Positions 49,988-59,561 of a DNA stretch of 64,000 nt are shown one piece after another. The notes beneath the pieces were generated by a model. The model saw only the letters and a program-made list of their open reading frames with translations. It had not been told where the DNA came from and did no database searches. The stretch comes from Halorientalis pallida (lineage in GTDB: Archaea; Halobacteriota; Halobacteria; Halobacteriales; Haloarculaceae): assembly GCF_004118325.1 (NCBI RefSeq), contig NZ_RDFA01000003.1:496001-560000 (forward strand). The letters are read 5' to 3'. The stretch's first letter is position 1, and every line of letters starts with the position of its first letter. The translations under genes were made by a program, and so were the position numbers.

Positions 49988-51660
49988 GTCTAGAAGAACC
50001 GGGGCCACGTGACGTCGGCCTCACGAAAGCGGGCGAAGTCAACTACGACGAACTCGAAGCCCTGCTGGGCGACGCCGTGCTGGATCGGGAGACGCACCTC
50101 AACGCCGAGGCGTTCGTGATCCGGCCCGACGCCGTGCAGGACACCCTCTCGACGCTGAAGGAAGAGGCCGGTTTCGACTTCCTGAACTGCGTCACCGCAC
50201 AGGAGTACCAGGACCGCTACGAGACGATCTACCACATGACGAAGTACGACGACCGGACCCAGGAGGTCGGCGTCGTCGTCCCCACCAGCAAGGACGATCC
50301 CGTCTCGGAGTCGGCGGAACCGGTGTTCCGGACCGCCGACTGGCACGAACGGGAAGCCTACGACCTGGTGGGTATCGAGTACGAGGGGCATCCGGACCCG
50401 CGCCGGATTCTCCTGCCCGATACCTGGCAGGGGCACCCCCTCTCGCTGGACTACGACCAGACCAAGCCCCAGATCGTCACCCTGCGGGAGAACAGGAACC
50501 CCCTGCAGGAAGATCAGCGGCTCAACGACGACAGCGACACGATGTTGCTCAACATCGGGCCCCACCATCCGGCGACCCACGGCGTCCTCCACGTGGAGGC
50601 GACGCTGGACGGCGAACAGGTCGCCGACGTGGAGCCCGACATCGGCTACATCCACCGCTGCGAAGAGCAGATGTGCCAGCAGGGCACCTACCGTCACCAG
50701 ATCATGCCCTACCCCGACCGCTGGGACTGGGGCGGTGCGGGGCTGCTGAACGAGTGGGCGTACGCCCGTACGGCCGAGACGCTGGCGGACATCGACGTGC
50801 CGGAGTACGCGCAGGTCATCCGGACGATGAGCGCCGAGTTGTCGCGGATCCTCTCGCACATGCTCGCGGTCGCCGCCTACGCGCTGGACGTCGTCGGGGA
50901 CTTCACCGCGACGTTCATGTACGGGATGCAGGACCGGGAGACGGTTCAGAACATCCTCGAAGATCTGACTGGCCAGCGGCTGATGTTCAACTACTTCCGG
51001 CTGGGCGGGGTGGCCTGGGACCTGCCAGAGCCTCGCGAGGAGTTCTTCGAGAAGATTCGGGCGTTCATCGACGACCTGCCCGAGAAGCTCGAGGAGTACC
51101 ACAACCTGCTGACCAGCAACGAGATCCTGCAGGTCCGGACCGTCAACACGGGCCGGCTCGAACCCGAAGTTGCCAAGAGCTACGGCGCGACGGGGCCGGT
51201 CGCACGCGGGTCCGGTATCGACTACGACGTCCGGCGGGACGACCCCTACGGCTACTACGACAAGCTCGACTGGGACGTCGTCACCGAGGACGGCTGTGAC
51301 AACTACGCGCGCCTGCTGGTGCGACTCCAGGAGGTCGAGGAGTCGGCCAAGATCATCAACCAGTGTGTCGACCTGCTCGAGGACTGGCCCGAAGAGGACC
51401 GCACGATTCAGGCCAACGTCCCCCGGACGATCAAGCCCGAACCCGACACCGAGGTCTACAAGTCCGTCGAGGCCGCCAAGGGTGAGCTCGGGATCTACAT
51501 CCGGTCGGACGGGACCGACAAGCCCGCCCGATTCAAGATCCGCGGGGGGTCGTTCTCCAACCTGCAGACGCTGCCGGAGATGGCCGAGGGCGAGTACATC
51601 GCGGACCTGATCGCGTCGCTCGGTAGCCTCGACACCATCATGGGCGAGGTGGATCGGTGA
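49984..51660 (+). CDS. nuoCD: Fused NADH dehydrogenase-like subunits C and D
   Basis: 558 residues from ATG 49984. The NuoC part occupies the first ~165 residues (TADWHEREAYDLVGIEYEGH). The NuoD part starts near INIGPHHPATHG-type sequence (LNIGPHHPATHGVLHVEATL) and includes YIHRCEEQMCQQ and the 49-kDa tail. D builds the quinone pocket with NuoB. The fusion is common in archaea. The next start overlaps the stop by one base. Confidence 0.95.
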   Translation: MSLEEPGPRDVGLTKAGEVNYDELEALLGDAVLDRETHLNAEAFVIRPDAVQDTLSTLKEEAGFDFLNCVTAQEYQDRYETIYHMTKYDDRTQEVGVVVPTSKDDPVSESAEPVFRTADWHEREAYDLVGIEYEGHPDPRRILLPDTWQGHPLSLDYDQTKPQIVTLRENRNPLQEDQRLNDDSDTMLLNIGPHHPATHGVLHVEATLDGEQVADVEPDIGYIHRCEEQMCQQGTYRHQIMPYPDRWDWGGAGLLNEWAYARTAETLADIDVPEYAQVIRTMSAELSRILSHMLAVAAYALDVVGDFTATFMYGMQDRETVQNILEDLTGQRLMFNYFRLGGVAWDLPEPREEFFEKIRAFIDDLPEKLEEYHNLLTSNEILQVRTVNTGRLEPEVAKSYGATGPVARGSGIDYDVRRDDPYGYYDKLDWDVVTEDGCDNYARLLVRLQEVEESAKIINQCVDLLEDWPEEDRTIQANVPRTIKPEPDTEVYKSVEAAKGELGIYIRSDGTDKPARFKIRGGSFSNLQTLPEMAEGEYIADLIASLGSLDTIMGEVDR

Positions 51661-52721
51661 TGACGCTGTCGGACACCATCGCCGGACTGCTCGGCCTGAA
51701 CGCGGACGATCCGCTGCATTTTTTCGTCGCGGCGATCCTCGCCTCGGCGATCGTCGGCACGTTCATGCTCGTGAACGTCGCGATCGCGGGCCCGTGGGCG
51801 AAGCGGAAGATCACCGCGGCCTTCACCGACCGGATCGCGGTCAACCGGATCGGGCCGTTCGGTCTGATGGTCATCGTGGCCGACGCGGTACGCCTGCTCT
51901 CGAAGGAGCTGATCGTTCCGGAGAAGGTCGACCGGCCGGCGTGGGACCTCGCGCCGCTGCTGATCGCCGGGTCGGCGCTGCTCGGCTTCGCGGTCATTCC
52001 GATGGGGAACGGCATTCAGGTCGCCGATCCCGAGGTGGGCCTGGCGTACGTGTTCGCCGTTGCCTCCCTGGCTTCGGTCGGGCTCGTGATGGCAGGCTAC
52101 GCGTCGAACAACAAGTACTCGATGCTGGGTGGACTGCGCGCGGTCGCGCAGAACCTGGCCTACGAGATTCCGCTGGTGCTGACGGGTGTGTCGGTAGTCC
52201 TCTTCGCGGGCACGCTCCAGTTGGGGAACGTCGATGCCGCGAACACGATCGTCGGCGCACAGCAGGCGACGCTGGCGACTATCGGCGGCATCGCGATCCC
52301 GTCGTGGTACGCCTTCGTCAACCCCTTCGCGTTCGTGCTCTTCCTTGTGGCCAATCTCGCGGAGGTCGGCCGGAACCCGTTCGACACGCCGGAGGCACCG
52401 ACCGAGATCGTCGCCGGCTACCAGACGGAGTACTCCTCTGTGTACTTCGTGCTGATGTACCTCGGGGAGTTCATCCACATCTTCCTCGGTGGTGCGATCG
52501 TCGCGACGATCTTCCTCGGCGGGCCGGCCGGGCCGGTCCTGCCCGGGATCGTCTGGTTCCTGATCAAGATCTGGGCGGTGTTCCTGTTCACCCAGTGGGC
52601 GCGGTCGGCGCTGCCCCGGGTTCGTATCGACCAGCTCATCGAGATCGGCTGGAAGGGGATGCTCGTGCTCTCCTTCGCCAACCTGATTCTGACGGCGATC
52701 ATCGTCGGGGTGGTCGTCTGA
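51660..52721 (+). CDS. nuoH: NADH dehydrogenase-like complex subunit H
   Basis: 353 residues, eight or so membrane helices. AIAGPWAKRKITAAFTDRIA is a variant of the usual ERKxxGxxQxRxGPN loop. AEVGRNPFDTPEAPTEIVAG and EYSSVYFVLMYLGEFIH are strong NuoH signatures. The ATG at 51660 overlaps the nuoCD stop; a GTG one codon earlier is possible. It sits at the junction of the peripheral and membrane arms. Confidence 0.95.
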   Translation: MTLSDTIAGLLGLNADDPLHFFVAAILASAIVGTFMLVNVAIAGPWAKRKITAAFTDRIAVNRIGPFGLMVIVADAVRLLSKELIVPEKVDRPAWDLAPLLIAGSALLGFAVIPMGNGIQVADPEVGLAYVFAVASLASVGLVMAGYASNNKYSMLGGLRAVAQNLAYEIPLVLTGVSVVLFAGTLQLGNVDAANTIVGAQQATLATIGGIAIPSWYAFVNPFAFVLFLVANLAEVGRNPFDTPEAPTEIVAGYQTEYSSVYFVLMYLGEFIHIFLGGAIVATIFLGGPAGPVLPGIVWFLIKIWAVFLFTQWARSALPRVRIDQLIEIGWKGMLVLSFANLILTAIIVGVVV

Positions 52722-52749
52722 TGACCGACGCGACGTTCGGAGGTAACCC

Positions 52750-53211
52750 ATGATCGGACTGCTCAAATCCATGGCGACGACGATGAAACACGCGCTCGAC
52801 GGTCAGACGTTCACCGTCGAGTACCCCGAAGAAGCACCCGAAGTGAGCCCCCGCTTCCGCGGGGTCCACAAGTTCAGCCAGGAGCGCTGTATCTGGTGTC
52901 GGCAGTGTGAGAACGTCTGCCCGAACGACACGATCCAGATCGTCACCGACGAGCAGCGCAACGGCGAGGAGTACAACCTCCACATCGGGCAGTGTATCTA
53001 CTGCCGGCTCTGTGAGGAGGTCTGCCCCGTCGACGCCATCCTGCTGACCCAGAACTTCGAGTTCACCGCCGACACGAAGGACGAACTCGCCTACAACAAG
53101 GAACAGCTCAAGAACGTTCCCTGGTACAAGGACATCGACCCACTCGAATCCCGCGAACCCGACCGGGGCGCGTGGATCGGCGAGGGCGAAGGCGAACTCG
53201 ACTACCAGTAG
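52750..53211 (+). CDS. nuoI: NADH dehydrogenase-like complex subunit I
   Basis: 153 residues, a two-cluster ferredoxin: CIWCRQCENVCPNDTIQI and CIYCRLCEEVCPVDAIL each bind a 4Fe-4S cluster. It passes electrons to NuoB. With NuoE/F/G absent it is the likely entry for electrons from ferredoxin, F420H2 or another donor. A 193-nt gap follows before nuoJ1. Confidence 0.95.
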   Translation: MIGLLKSMATTMKHALDGQTFTVEYPEEAPEVSPRFRGVHKFSQERCIWCRQCENVCPNDTIQIVTDEQRNGEEYNLHIGQCIYCRLCEEVCPVDAILLTQNFEFTADTKDELAYNKEQLKNVPWYKDIDPLESREPDRGAWIGEGEGELDYQ

Positions 53212-53359
53212 CGACGACCACCGTACGGGTCCAGTTTTTGGCATCGTCCGTCTGAACTGCACGTAGCACCTGCCACACATGACTGGCGAATACCATATCG
53301 ACCGGAGAGTCGATGCGTCTCCGTGCAAAAACCGATTTCGGAGACGCGCGGGCGAATCT

Positions 53360-53370
53360 GATAAAGAAAT
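53360..53370 (+). promoter_or_regulatory. Possible internal promoter before nuoJ1
   Basis: GATAAAGAAAT lies about 40 nt before the nuoJ1 ATG, and GGAGAG at 53391-53396 could be a ribosome binding site. It sits in the only sizeable gap of the cluster (53212-53404). Confidence 0.4.
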
Positions 53371-53404
53371 CTTCAAAGGCCCGCCGATAGGAGAGTGAAG
53401 TAAG

Positions 53405-53680
53405 ATGGCACTGCCAGAAACTATAGCATTCGGGTTGTTCGCGTTCGTCACGATAGCGAGCAGCCTCGGCGTCGTCCTCTTACGGGACATGTGGCACTCA
53501 GCGCTCATGCTGGGCGTCGCGTTGCTCAGCGTCGCAATCCACTACGTGATGTTGCGCGCCGAGTTCGTCGCGACGATGCAGATACTCGTGTACGTGGGCG
53601 GCGTACTGATCTTGATTACGTTCGCCGTGATGCTCACCCGCAGGGACGAGCCGGCGGAGTCGGCCGAGGTGACAACATGA
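53405..53680 (+). CDS. nuoJ1: NADH dehydrogenase-like complex subunit J, N-terminal half
   Basis: 91 residues with three hydrophobic segments. LLRDMWHSALMLGVALLSVA and FVATMQILVYVGGVLILITF match the first half of NuoJ/ND6. In haloarchaea NuoJ is encoded as two proteins. It overlaps nuoJ2 by 4 nt, so both halves are made together. Confidence 0.88.
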   Translation: MALPETIAFGLFAFVTIASSLGVVLLRDMWHSALMLGVALLSVAIHYVMLRAEFVATMQILVYVGGVLILITFAVMLTRRDEPAESAEVTT

Positions 53681-54015
53681 CGACGCGGCCACAGCTGGCC
53701 GACGACGCCAACTGGATCGCCGGCGTCGCCGCGCTCGGCCTGTTCGCCATACTGGCGGTCGTGTTCGTCGGCGCCTCGTTCGGCTCGCCGGCCGGGTTCC
53801 CGGACGTTTCGATCACGGCGGGCATCGGGTACGCCATGTTCGACCTCATGGGACAGACCGTGATCGAGAGCGAGGAGTTCCTCGTGTCGTTCATCGTCAT
53901 CGCGGTCGCACTGGACGCGGCGCTGGACGTGGCGGTCATGCTCGCGACGCGTGACGACGAGACGGCAGGCACGCTCACGGACGGCGGGCGCTCGACGGGA
54001 CGAGGTGACAGCTGA
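53677..54015 (+). CDS. nuoJ2: NADH dehydrogenase-like complex subunit J, C-terminal half
   Basis: 112 residues with two hydrophobic segments (WIAGVAALGLFAILAVVFVG and VSFIVIAVALDAALDVAVML). By position and helix count it is the second half of NuoJ. The start at 53677 overlaps nuoJ1 and its stop overlaps nuoK by one base. Sequence similarity to NuoJ itself is weak by eye, so this call rests on context. Confidence 0.8.
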   Translation: MTTRPQLADDANWIAGVAALGLFAILAVVFVGASFGSPAGFPDVSITAGIGYAMFDLMGQTVIESEEFLVSFIVIAVALDAALDVAVMLATRDDETAGTLTDGGRSTGRGDS

Positions 54016-54317
54016 TGGTTCCCGCCGAGTACTACCTGCTGCTGTCGGCCGCGATGTTCTGTATCGGGCTGTTCGGGATTCTCACCCGACGCAACGCACT
54101 GCTGTTCCTGATGTCCGTCGAGCTGATGCTCAACGCGGCCAGCATCAACCTCGTGGCGTTCTCCCTCCAGTGGGGGAACCTGACGGGGCAGGTGTTTACG
54201 CTGTTCCTGATGGCACTGGCCGCGGCCGAGGTCGCCATCGGGATCGGTATCATCCTGGTGTTGTACCGTAACTTCGCGGACATCGACGTGACCAAACCGA
54301 CGACTATGAGGTGGTAA
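54015..54317 (+). CDS. nuoK: NADH dehydrogenase-like complex subunit K
   Basis: 100 residues with three helices. GILTRRNALLFLMSVELMLNA and AAAEVAIGIGIILVLYRN carry the two conserved membrane Glu residues of NuoK/ND4L involved in proton pumping. One nt separates it from nuoL. Confidence 0.95.
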   Translation: MVPAEYYLLLSAAMFCIGLFGILTRRNALLFLMSVELMLNAASINLVAFSLQWGNLTGQVFTLFLMALAAAEVAIGIGIILVLYRNFADIDVTKPTTMRW

Positions 54318-54318
54318 G

Positions 54319-56388
54319 ATGGTGAGTGCATTCGAGTTCGTTCCGGCGATCGCGGTGTTGCCACTCGTATCGTTCGTGGTCGCGCTGGCCTTCGGAAAGT
54401 GGATGCCCAAGAAAGGCGCGCTGGCCGGGATCTTCGCGACGGTCGGGTCGCTGCTCATCTCGATCTGGACCGCGCTGACGGTCGCGGGCTTCCTCGGCTC
54501 GGAGACGGTCTATCACGCTGAGTTGTGGCGGTTCGCGACGGGAATCGGGACGTTCAACCTGCATCTCGGGGTCTTCGTCGATCCGCTCTCCTCGCTGATG
54601 CTGTTGATCGTCTCGCTGATCTCGGTCCTCGTGTTCATCTTCTCGCTCGGGTACATGAACGACGAGGACGAGACCGGGCTCCCCCGGTACTACGCTTCGC
54701 TCTCGCTGTTCAGCTTCAGCATGCTCGCCTTCGTCTTCGCGGACAACATCCTGATGGCGTTCATGTTCTTCGAGCTGGTGGGCCTGTGTTCGTTCCTGCT
54801 CATCGGCTTCTGGTTCCGCGAGGACGCGCCGCCCAGCGCCGCGAAGAAGGCGTTCCTGGTCACCCGCTTCGGTGACTTCTTCTTCCTGATCGGCGTCGTC
54901 GGCATCTTCGCCACCTTCGGTACGGGCCTGTTCGCTACGGAGGCGGGCTTCCCGCACATGGCCGAACAGGCGATCACCGGCGAAATGCCCGGCCCGGTCG
55001 GCGAGTTCCTCTCTGCCGTCGGCATGGGGGCCCAGCAGTGGTTCACCATCCTGGGCCTACTCGTGCTGGGTGGTGTCGTGGGCAAGTCGGCGCAGTTCCC
55101 GCTGCACACGTGGCTGCCCGACGCGATGGAAGGTCCGACCCCTGTCTCCGCGCTGATCCACGCGGCGACGATGGTCGCGGCCGGTGTCTACCTCGTCGCG
55201 CGCATGTACGGGTTCTACCTGTTGACGCCGACGACGCTCGCCATCATCGCGCTGATCGGTGGCTTCACGGCCCTGTTCGCCGCGACGATGGGCGTCGTCA
55301 AGCAGGAACTCAAGCAGGTGCTCGCGTACTCGACCATCTCCCAGTACGGGTACATGATGCTCGCACTGGGCTCGGGCGGGTACGTCGCCGCGGTCTTCCA
55401 CCTGACCACCCACGCCGTGTTCAAGGCGCTCCTGTTCCTCGGCGCGGGGTCGGTCATCATCGCCATGCACCACAACGAGAACATGTGGGACATGGGCGGC
55501 CTGAAAGAGAAGATGCCCGTGACCTACTGGACGTTCCTCTCCGGGTCGCTCGCGCTGGCTGGCATCGTCCCGTTCGCGGGCTTCTGGTCCAAGGACGAAG
55601 TGCTGTACGAGGCGCTGATCCACGGGCTGGGCAGTCCGGTCCTGCTCGTCGCGTGGGCGATGGGCCTGCTGGCCGTCTTCCTGACCGGCTTCTACACCTT
55701 CCGTATGGTCTTCCTGACCTTCCACGGTGAGCCCCGGTCCGACACGGCCGAGGATCCCGAGTCCGTTCGCTGGAACGTGAAACTCCCGCTGGGCGTGCTC
55801 GGCGTGCTGGCGGCGACCATCGGCTTCATCAACATGGTTCCGGTGGCGAAACTGACCGGGCTGAAGATCGACTTCCTCCACAAGTGGCTGGTCGGTGGCG
55901 AGGTGCTGAACGCGGAGTTCCTGACCGGGCTCGAACACTACGAGCCGATCCTGAAGGAGGTCGCCGGAATCAAGGCGAGCTACATCGCGGGCGGTGAGAT
56001 TCCGACGCTGTTGATCTCGGCGGCACTGTCGCTGGGACTGGCGCTGGCCGGTGTCGGACTGGCCTACCGGCTGTACGCGGTGCCGGAGCCGGTCGCACAC
56101 ACGAAGAAACTCGGCGGACTGCGGACCCTGCTCATGCACAACTACTACCAGGACGAGTATCAGGTGTGGCTGGCACAGGGCGTGACCCTGCCGCTGGCCC
56201 GCGCGGCCGACACGTTCGATCAGGGAATCATCGACGGCGTCGTCAACGGGATCAGTAGCGTCAGTCTGTTCTCCGGCGACCGCGTCCGGCGCATCCAGAC
56301 CGGCGTCGTGAGCAACTACGCGGCCCTGCTGACGATCGGGCTCGCGCTCTTGCTGATCGTCTTCGGCATCGTCGGGGGGTGGTTCTGA
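54319..56388 (+). CDS. nuoL: NADH dehydrogenase-like complex subunit L
   Basis: 689 residues. Antiporter-like subunit with GKSAQFPLHTWLPDAMEGPT and SALIHAATMVAAGVYLVARM, the strongest NuoL motifs. A C-terminal extension with a long lateral helix is expected. It drives proton or sodium translocation. The next gene starts right after its stop. Confidence 0.96.
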   Translation: MVSAFEFVPAIAVLPLVSFVVALAFGKWMPKKGALAGIFATVGSLLISIWTALTVAGFLGSETVYHAELWRFATGIGTFNLHLGVFVDPLSSLMLLIVSLISVLVFIFSLGYMNDEDETGLPRYYASLSLFSFSMLAFVFADNILMAFMFFELVGLCSFLLIGFWFREDAPPSAAKKAFLVTRFGDFFFLIGVVGIFATFGTGLFATEAGFPHMAEQAITGEMPGPVGEFLSAVGMGAQQWFTILGLLVLGGVVGKSAQFPLHTWLPDAMEGPTPVSALIHAATMVAAGVYLVARMYGFYLLTPTTLAIIALIGGFTALFAATMGVVKQELKQVLAYSTISQYGYMMLALGSGGYVAAVFHLTTHAVFKALLFLGAGSVIIAMHHNENMWDMGGLKEKMPVTYWTFLSGSLALAGIVPFAGFWSKDEVLYEALIHGLGSPVLLVAWAMGLLAVFLTGFYTFRMVFLTFHGEPRSDTAEDPESVRWNVKLPLGVLGVLAATIGFINMVPVAKLTGLKIDFLHKWLVGGEVLNAEFLTGLEHYEPILKEVAGIKASYIAGGEIPTLLISAALSLGLALAGVGLAYRLYAVPEPVAHTKKLGGLRTLLMHNYYQDEYQVWLAQGVTLPLARAADTFDQGIIDGVVNGISSVSLFSGDRVRRIQTGVVSNYAALLTIGLALLLIVFGIVGGWF

Positions 56389-57927
56389 ATGCTGGTCGAA
56401 CTGCTCATCGTGTTCGCGCTGATGGCGGCGGGACTGGTTTTCCTCGTCCCCGACGAGTACGCTGGCCAGTTCGCGGCCGTCCTCAGCCTCGTGCCCGTCG
56501 GCGTGAGCCTGTGGATGTACAGCGTCTTCGACGGCACCGGTAACGCCCTGCTCGAAGGGGGCCAGCCCGCCTTCGAGACGCTGGCGAACTGGATCACGCT
56601 TGGGCCGTACGCGATCAGCTGGCACGTCGGTCTCGACGGCGTGAGCATGCCGCTGGTCGTGTTGACCACGCTCCTGACCACGCTCGCGATCGTCAGCGCG
56701 TGGACGCCCATCGAGGAACGGGAATCCCAGTTCTACGGCCTCGTACTCTTCATGCAGGCCGCGCTGATCGGCGTCTTCGCGGCGCTCGACTTCCTGCTGT
56801 GGTTCGTCTTCTGGGAGGCCGTCCTCGTCCCGATGTACTTCCTCATCGGCGTCTGGGGCGGGCCGCGCCGGAAGTACGCCGCCATCAAGTTCTTCGTCTA
56901 CACGAATATCGCCAGCCTCGTGCTGTTCGTCGGCTTCTTCACGCTGGTGTTCGGGCTCGGCGACTCGATCAGTACACTGGGCTTGCCGGCCATCGCCCAG
57001 GCACTCGAGGCGGGGCAGCTCGGCAGTGTCGCCGGCTTCGGTCCCGGTACGGTCAAGCTGGCCGCCTTCGCCGCGCTGTTCTTTGGCTTCGCGGTCAAGG
57101 TGCCAGTCGTCCCCTTCCACACGTGGCTGCCGGACGCACACGTCGAAGCGCCGACGCCGGTGTCGGTGCTGCTGGCGGGTGTCCTGCTGAAGATGGGGAC
57201 CTACGCGCTGCTCCGGTTCAACTTCACGATGCTCGCGGACGTGGCGCGGGCCAACGCGACGCTGATCGCCATCTTCGCGGTCGTCTCGGTGATCTACGGC
57301 GCCCTGCTGGCGCTGGCCCAGCAGGACCTCAAGCGGATCGTCGCCTACTCGTCGATCTCGTCGATGGGCTACGTCATCCTGGGACTGATCGCGTTCACGC
57401 CCCACGGCGTCGGCGGGGCGACGTTCCAGATGGTCAGCCACGGCCTGATCTCCGGGCTGATGTTCATGGCGGTCGGCGTCATCTACAACGAGACCCACAC
57501 CCGGATGATCGGCGACATGTCCGGGATGGCCGACCGGATGCCCGTCACCGCGGGCGTGTTCGTGGCCGCCGCCTTCGGCTACATGGGCCTGCCGCTGATG
57601 AGCGGGTTCGCGGCCGAGGTGCTGGTGTTCATGGGCGCGTTCCAGTCGACGGTCATTCCGGCCGCGCCGCTGTTCACCGCCATCGCGATGTTCGGCATCG
57701 TGATCGTCGCGGGCTACCTGCTGCGTGCGATGCAGAAGACGCTGTTCGGGCCCTTCCGGCTCGAGACCGACTACGACATCGGGCGTGCCCCGCTCCAGGA
57801 CGTGGCGCCGCTGTTCGTTCTGCTGGCGCTCGTCATCGCGCTGGGCGTCGCGCCTGACCTGTTCTACCGGATGATCCAGGACGCAGTGTTCGAAGTGACG
57901 GCACTGGGCCTGGGAGGTGGTGCTTGA
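56389..57927 (+). CDS. nuoM: NADH dehydrogenase-like complex subunit M
   Basis: 512 residues. Antiporter-like subunit with WEAVLVPMYFLIGVWGGPRR, FHTWLPDAHVEAPTPVSVLL and VAYSSISSMGYVILGL. It follows nuoL without a gap and overlaps nuoN by one base. Confidence 0.96.
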   Translation: MLVELLIVFALMAAGLVFLVPDEYAGQFAAVLSLVPVGVSLWMYSVFDGTGNALLEGGQPAFETLANWITLGPYAISWHVGLDGVSMPLVVLTTLLTTLAIVSAWTPIEERESQFYGLVLFMQAALIGVFAALDFLLWFVFWEAVLVPMYFLIGVWGGPRRKYAAIKFFVYTNIASLVLFVGFFTLVFGLGDSISTLGLPAIAQALEAGQLGSVAGFGPGTVKLAAFAALFFGFAVKVPVVPFHTWLPDAHVEAPTPVSVLLAGVLLKMGTYALLRFNFTMLADVARANATLIAIFAVVSVIYGALLALAQQDLKRIVAYSSISSMGYVILGLIAFTPHGVGGATFQMVSHGLISGLMFMAVGVIYNETHTRMIGDMSGMADRMPVTAGVFVAAAFGYMGLPLMSGFAAEVLVFMGAFQSTVIPAAPLFTAIAMFGIVIVAGYLLRAMQKTLFGPFRLETDYDIGRAPLQDVAPLFVLLALVIALGVAPDLFYRMIQDAVFEVTALGLGGGA

Positions 57928-59447
57928 TGATTCCGCTCCAGACATCGAACACGTTGCCCGACTGGGCGGCGCTGGCCCCGGCGATTATACTCGCAGTGAC
58001 CGCGCTGGCGCTGTTCCTGATCGACAGCATCGACCCGAACGACGAATCGCCCAGCATGCTCGCTGGCGTCGCGACGCTGGGATCGGTCCTGGCGATGGTC
58101 GTCACGGGCTGGTACTTGGTCGCCGGCACCGGGATGCCCCGGACCGGCGGCGCGATCGAGCTGTTCAGCGGGCAGCTGGTCGTCGACGGGATGAGCCTGT
58201 TCTTCACGTTCATCTTCACGAGCGTGACCGCGCTCGTCTGCGTCGCCAGCTACGACTACCTCTCGGGCCGCCCCAACCAGGCCGAGTACTACGCACTCGT
58301 CTTGCTCGCGGCGACCGGGATGTCGGTGATGGCCTCGGCGAACAGTCTCGCCACTGCGTTCGTCGCGCTGGAGCTGTCGAGCCTGCCGTCGTACGGACTG
58401 GTCGCGTACCTGAAAAACGACCGCGGGAGCGTCGAGGCGGGACTGAAGTACTTCCTGATCGGCGCGGTATCCTCCGCGGTGCTCGCCTACGGGATCAGCC
58501 TGGTGTATGCCTCGGCCGGCGTCCTGGAGCTGGCTGCCATCGCCGAGGCGCTGGGTGCAGGCATCGACAACACCGGCGTCCTCGGTGTGGGCATCCTGAT
58601 GGTCGCGGGCGGCTTCGCGTTCAAGACCGCCTCCGTGCCCTTCCACTTCTGGGCACCGGAGGCCTACGAGGGCGCGCCCGCTCCGGTCTCCGGGTTCCTG
58701 TCTTCGGCCTCGAAGGCCGCCGGGTTCGTGCTCGCCTTCCGCGTGTTCGTCACGGCGTTCCCGCTCGACGTGGTCGCGGGTACCATCGACTGGGCGCTCG
58801 CGTTCACCGTGCTGGCGCTGGTCACGATGACGCTCGGGAACTTCGCCGCGGCCACGCAGGACAAGGTCAAGCGCATGCTGGCGTACTCCTCGATCGGACA
58901 CGCCGGCTACGCGCTGATCGGCATCGCGGTGCTGACGGGGACGGCCGACCAGAGCTACGCGCTGGGAGCCAGCATGCTCCACCTGTTCGTCTACGGGTTC
59001 ATGAACACCGGCGCGTTCCTGTTCGTCGCTCTAGTGGAGTACTGGGGTGTCGGTCGGACCTTCGAGGACTACAACGGCCTGGCGAAGCAGGCACCGGTCG
59101 CCTGTTTCGCGATGACGATCTTCCTGTTCAGCCTCGCCGGCCTGCCCATCGGGGGCGGCGCGCTCTCGAAGTGGGCGCTGTTGTCGGCGACGGCCAGCGC
59201 CGCCACGCTGAGCGCGTACCTGCTCGCCGCGGCGCTGATCGTCAACAGCGCACTGTCGCTGTTCTACTATTCCCGGGTCGTCAAGGCGATGTGGATCGAA
59301 GATCCCGCCGGTGACTTCGAGGTCTCCTCGTACCCGACCGGCCTCTACGCGGCCGTCGTCGGTGCCGCCATCGTGACCTTCCTCCTCCTGCCGGCCTTCG
59401 GCGTCGTCTCCGGGACGGCATTCGACGCCGCGGCCGCGCTCTTCTGA
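57927..59447 (+). CDS. nuoN: NADH dehydrogenase-like complex subunit N
   Basis: 506 residues from ATG 57927. Antiporter-like subunit: FVALELSSLPSYGLVAYLKN, FHFWAPEAYEGAPAPVSGFL and RMLAYSSIGHAGYALIGIAV identify it. It is the last gene of the cluster; no nuoE, nuoF or nuoG lies in the window. Confidence 0.96.
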   Translation: MIPLQTSNTLPDWAALAPAIILAVTALALFLIDSIDPNDESPSMLAGVATLGSVLAMVVTGWYLVAGTGMPRTGGAIELFSGQLVVDGMSLFFTFIFTSVTALVCVASYDYLSGRPNQAEYYALVLLAATGMSVMASANSLATAFVALELSSLPSYGLVAYLKNDRGSVEAGLKYFLIGAVSSAVLAYGISLVYASAGVLELAAIAEALGAGIDNTGVLGVGILMVAGGFAFKTASVPFHFWAPEAYEGAPAPVSGFLSSASKAAGFVLAFRVFVTAFPLDVVAGTIDWALAFTVLALVTMTLGNFAAATQDKVKRMLAYSSIGHAGYALIGIAVLTGTADQSYALGASMLHLFVYGFMNTGAFLFVALVEYWGVGRTFEDYNGLAKQAPVACFAMTIFLFSLAGLPIGGGALSKWALLSATASAATLSAYLLAAALIVNSALSLFYYSRVVKAMWIEDPAGDFEVSSYPTGLYAAVVGAAIVTFLLLPAFGVVSGTAFDAAAALF

Positions 59448-59561
59448 CGCCGCGACTCGTTTTCGCTCGTCGCTCTGTTGTGCTGTTCGTTCGTGGAGAC
59501 TCACTCCGTTCGCGTCGCCCGACCGACAGCCTTTCCGTCCACGGGTCCCTCGCTCCGGCCG

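Noticed and set aside
55057-57945. Minus-strand open frame of 962 codons opposite nuoL/nuoM
   Set aside because: Composition is rich in Arg/Gln/His/Asp with no membrane or domain signal; the plus-strand Nuo genes are certain.
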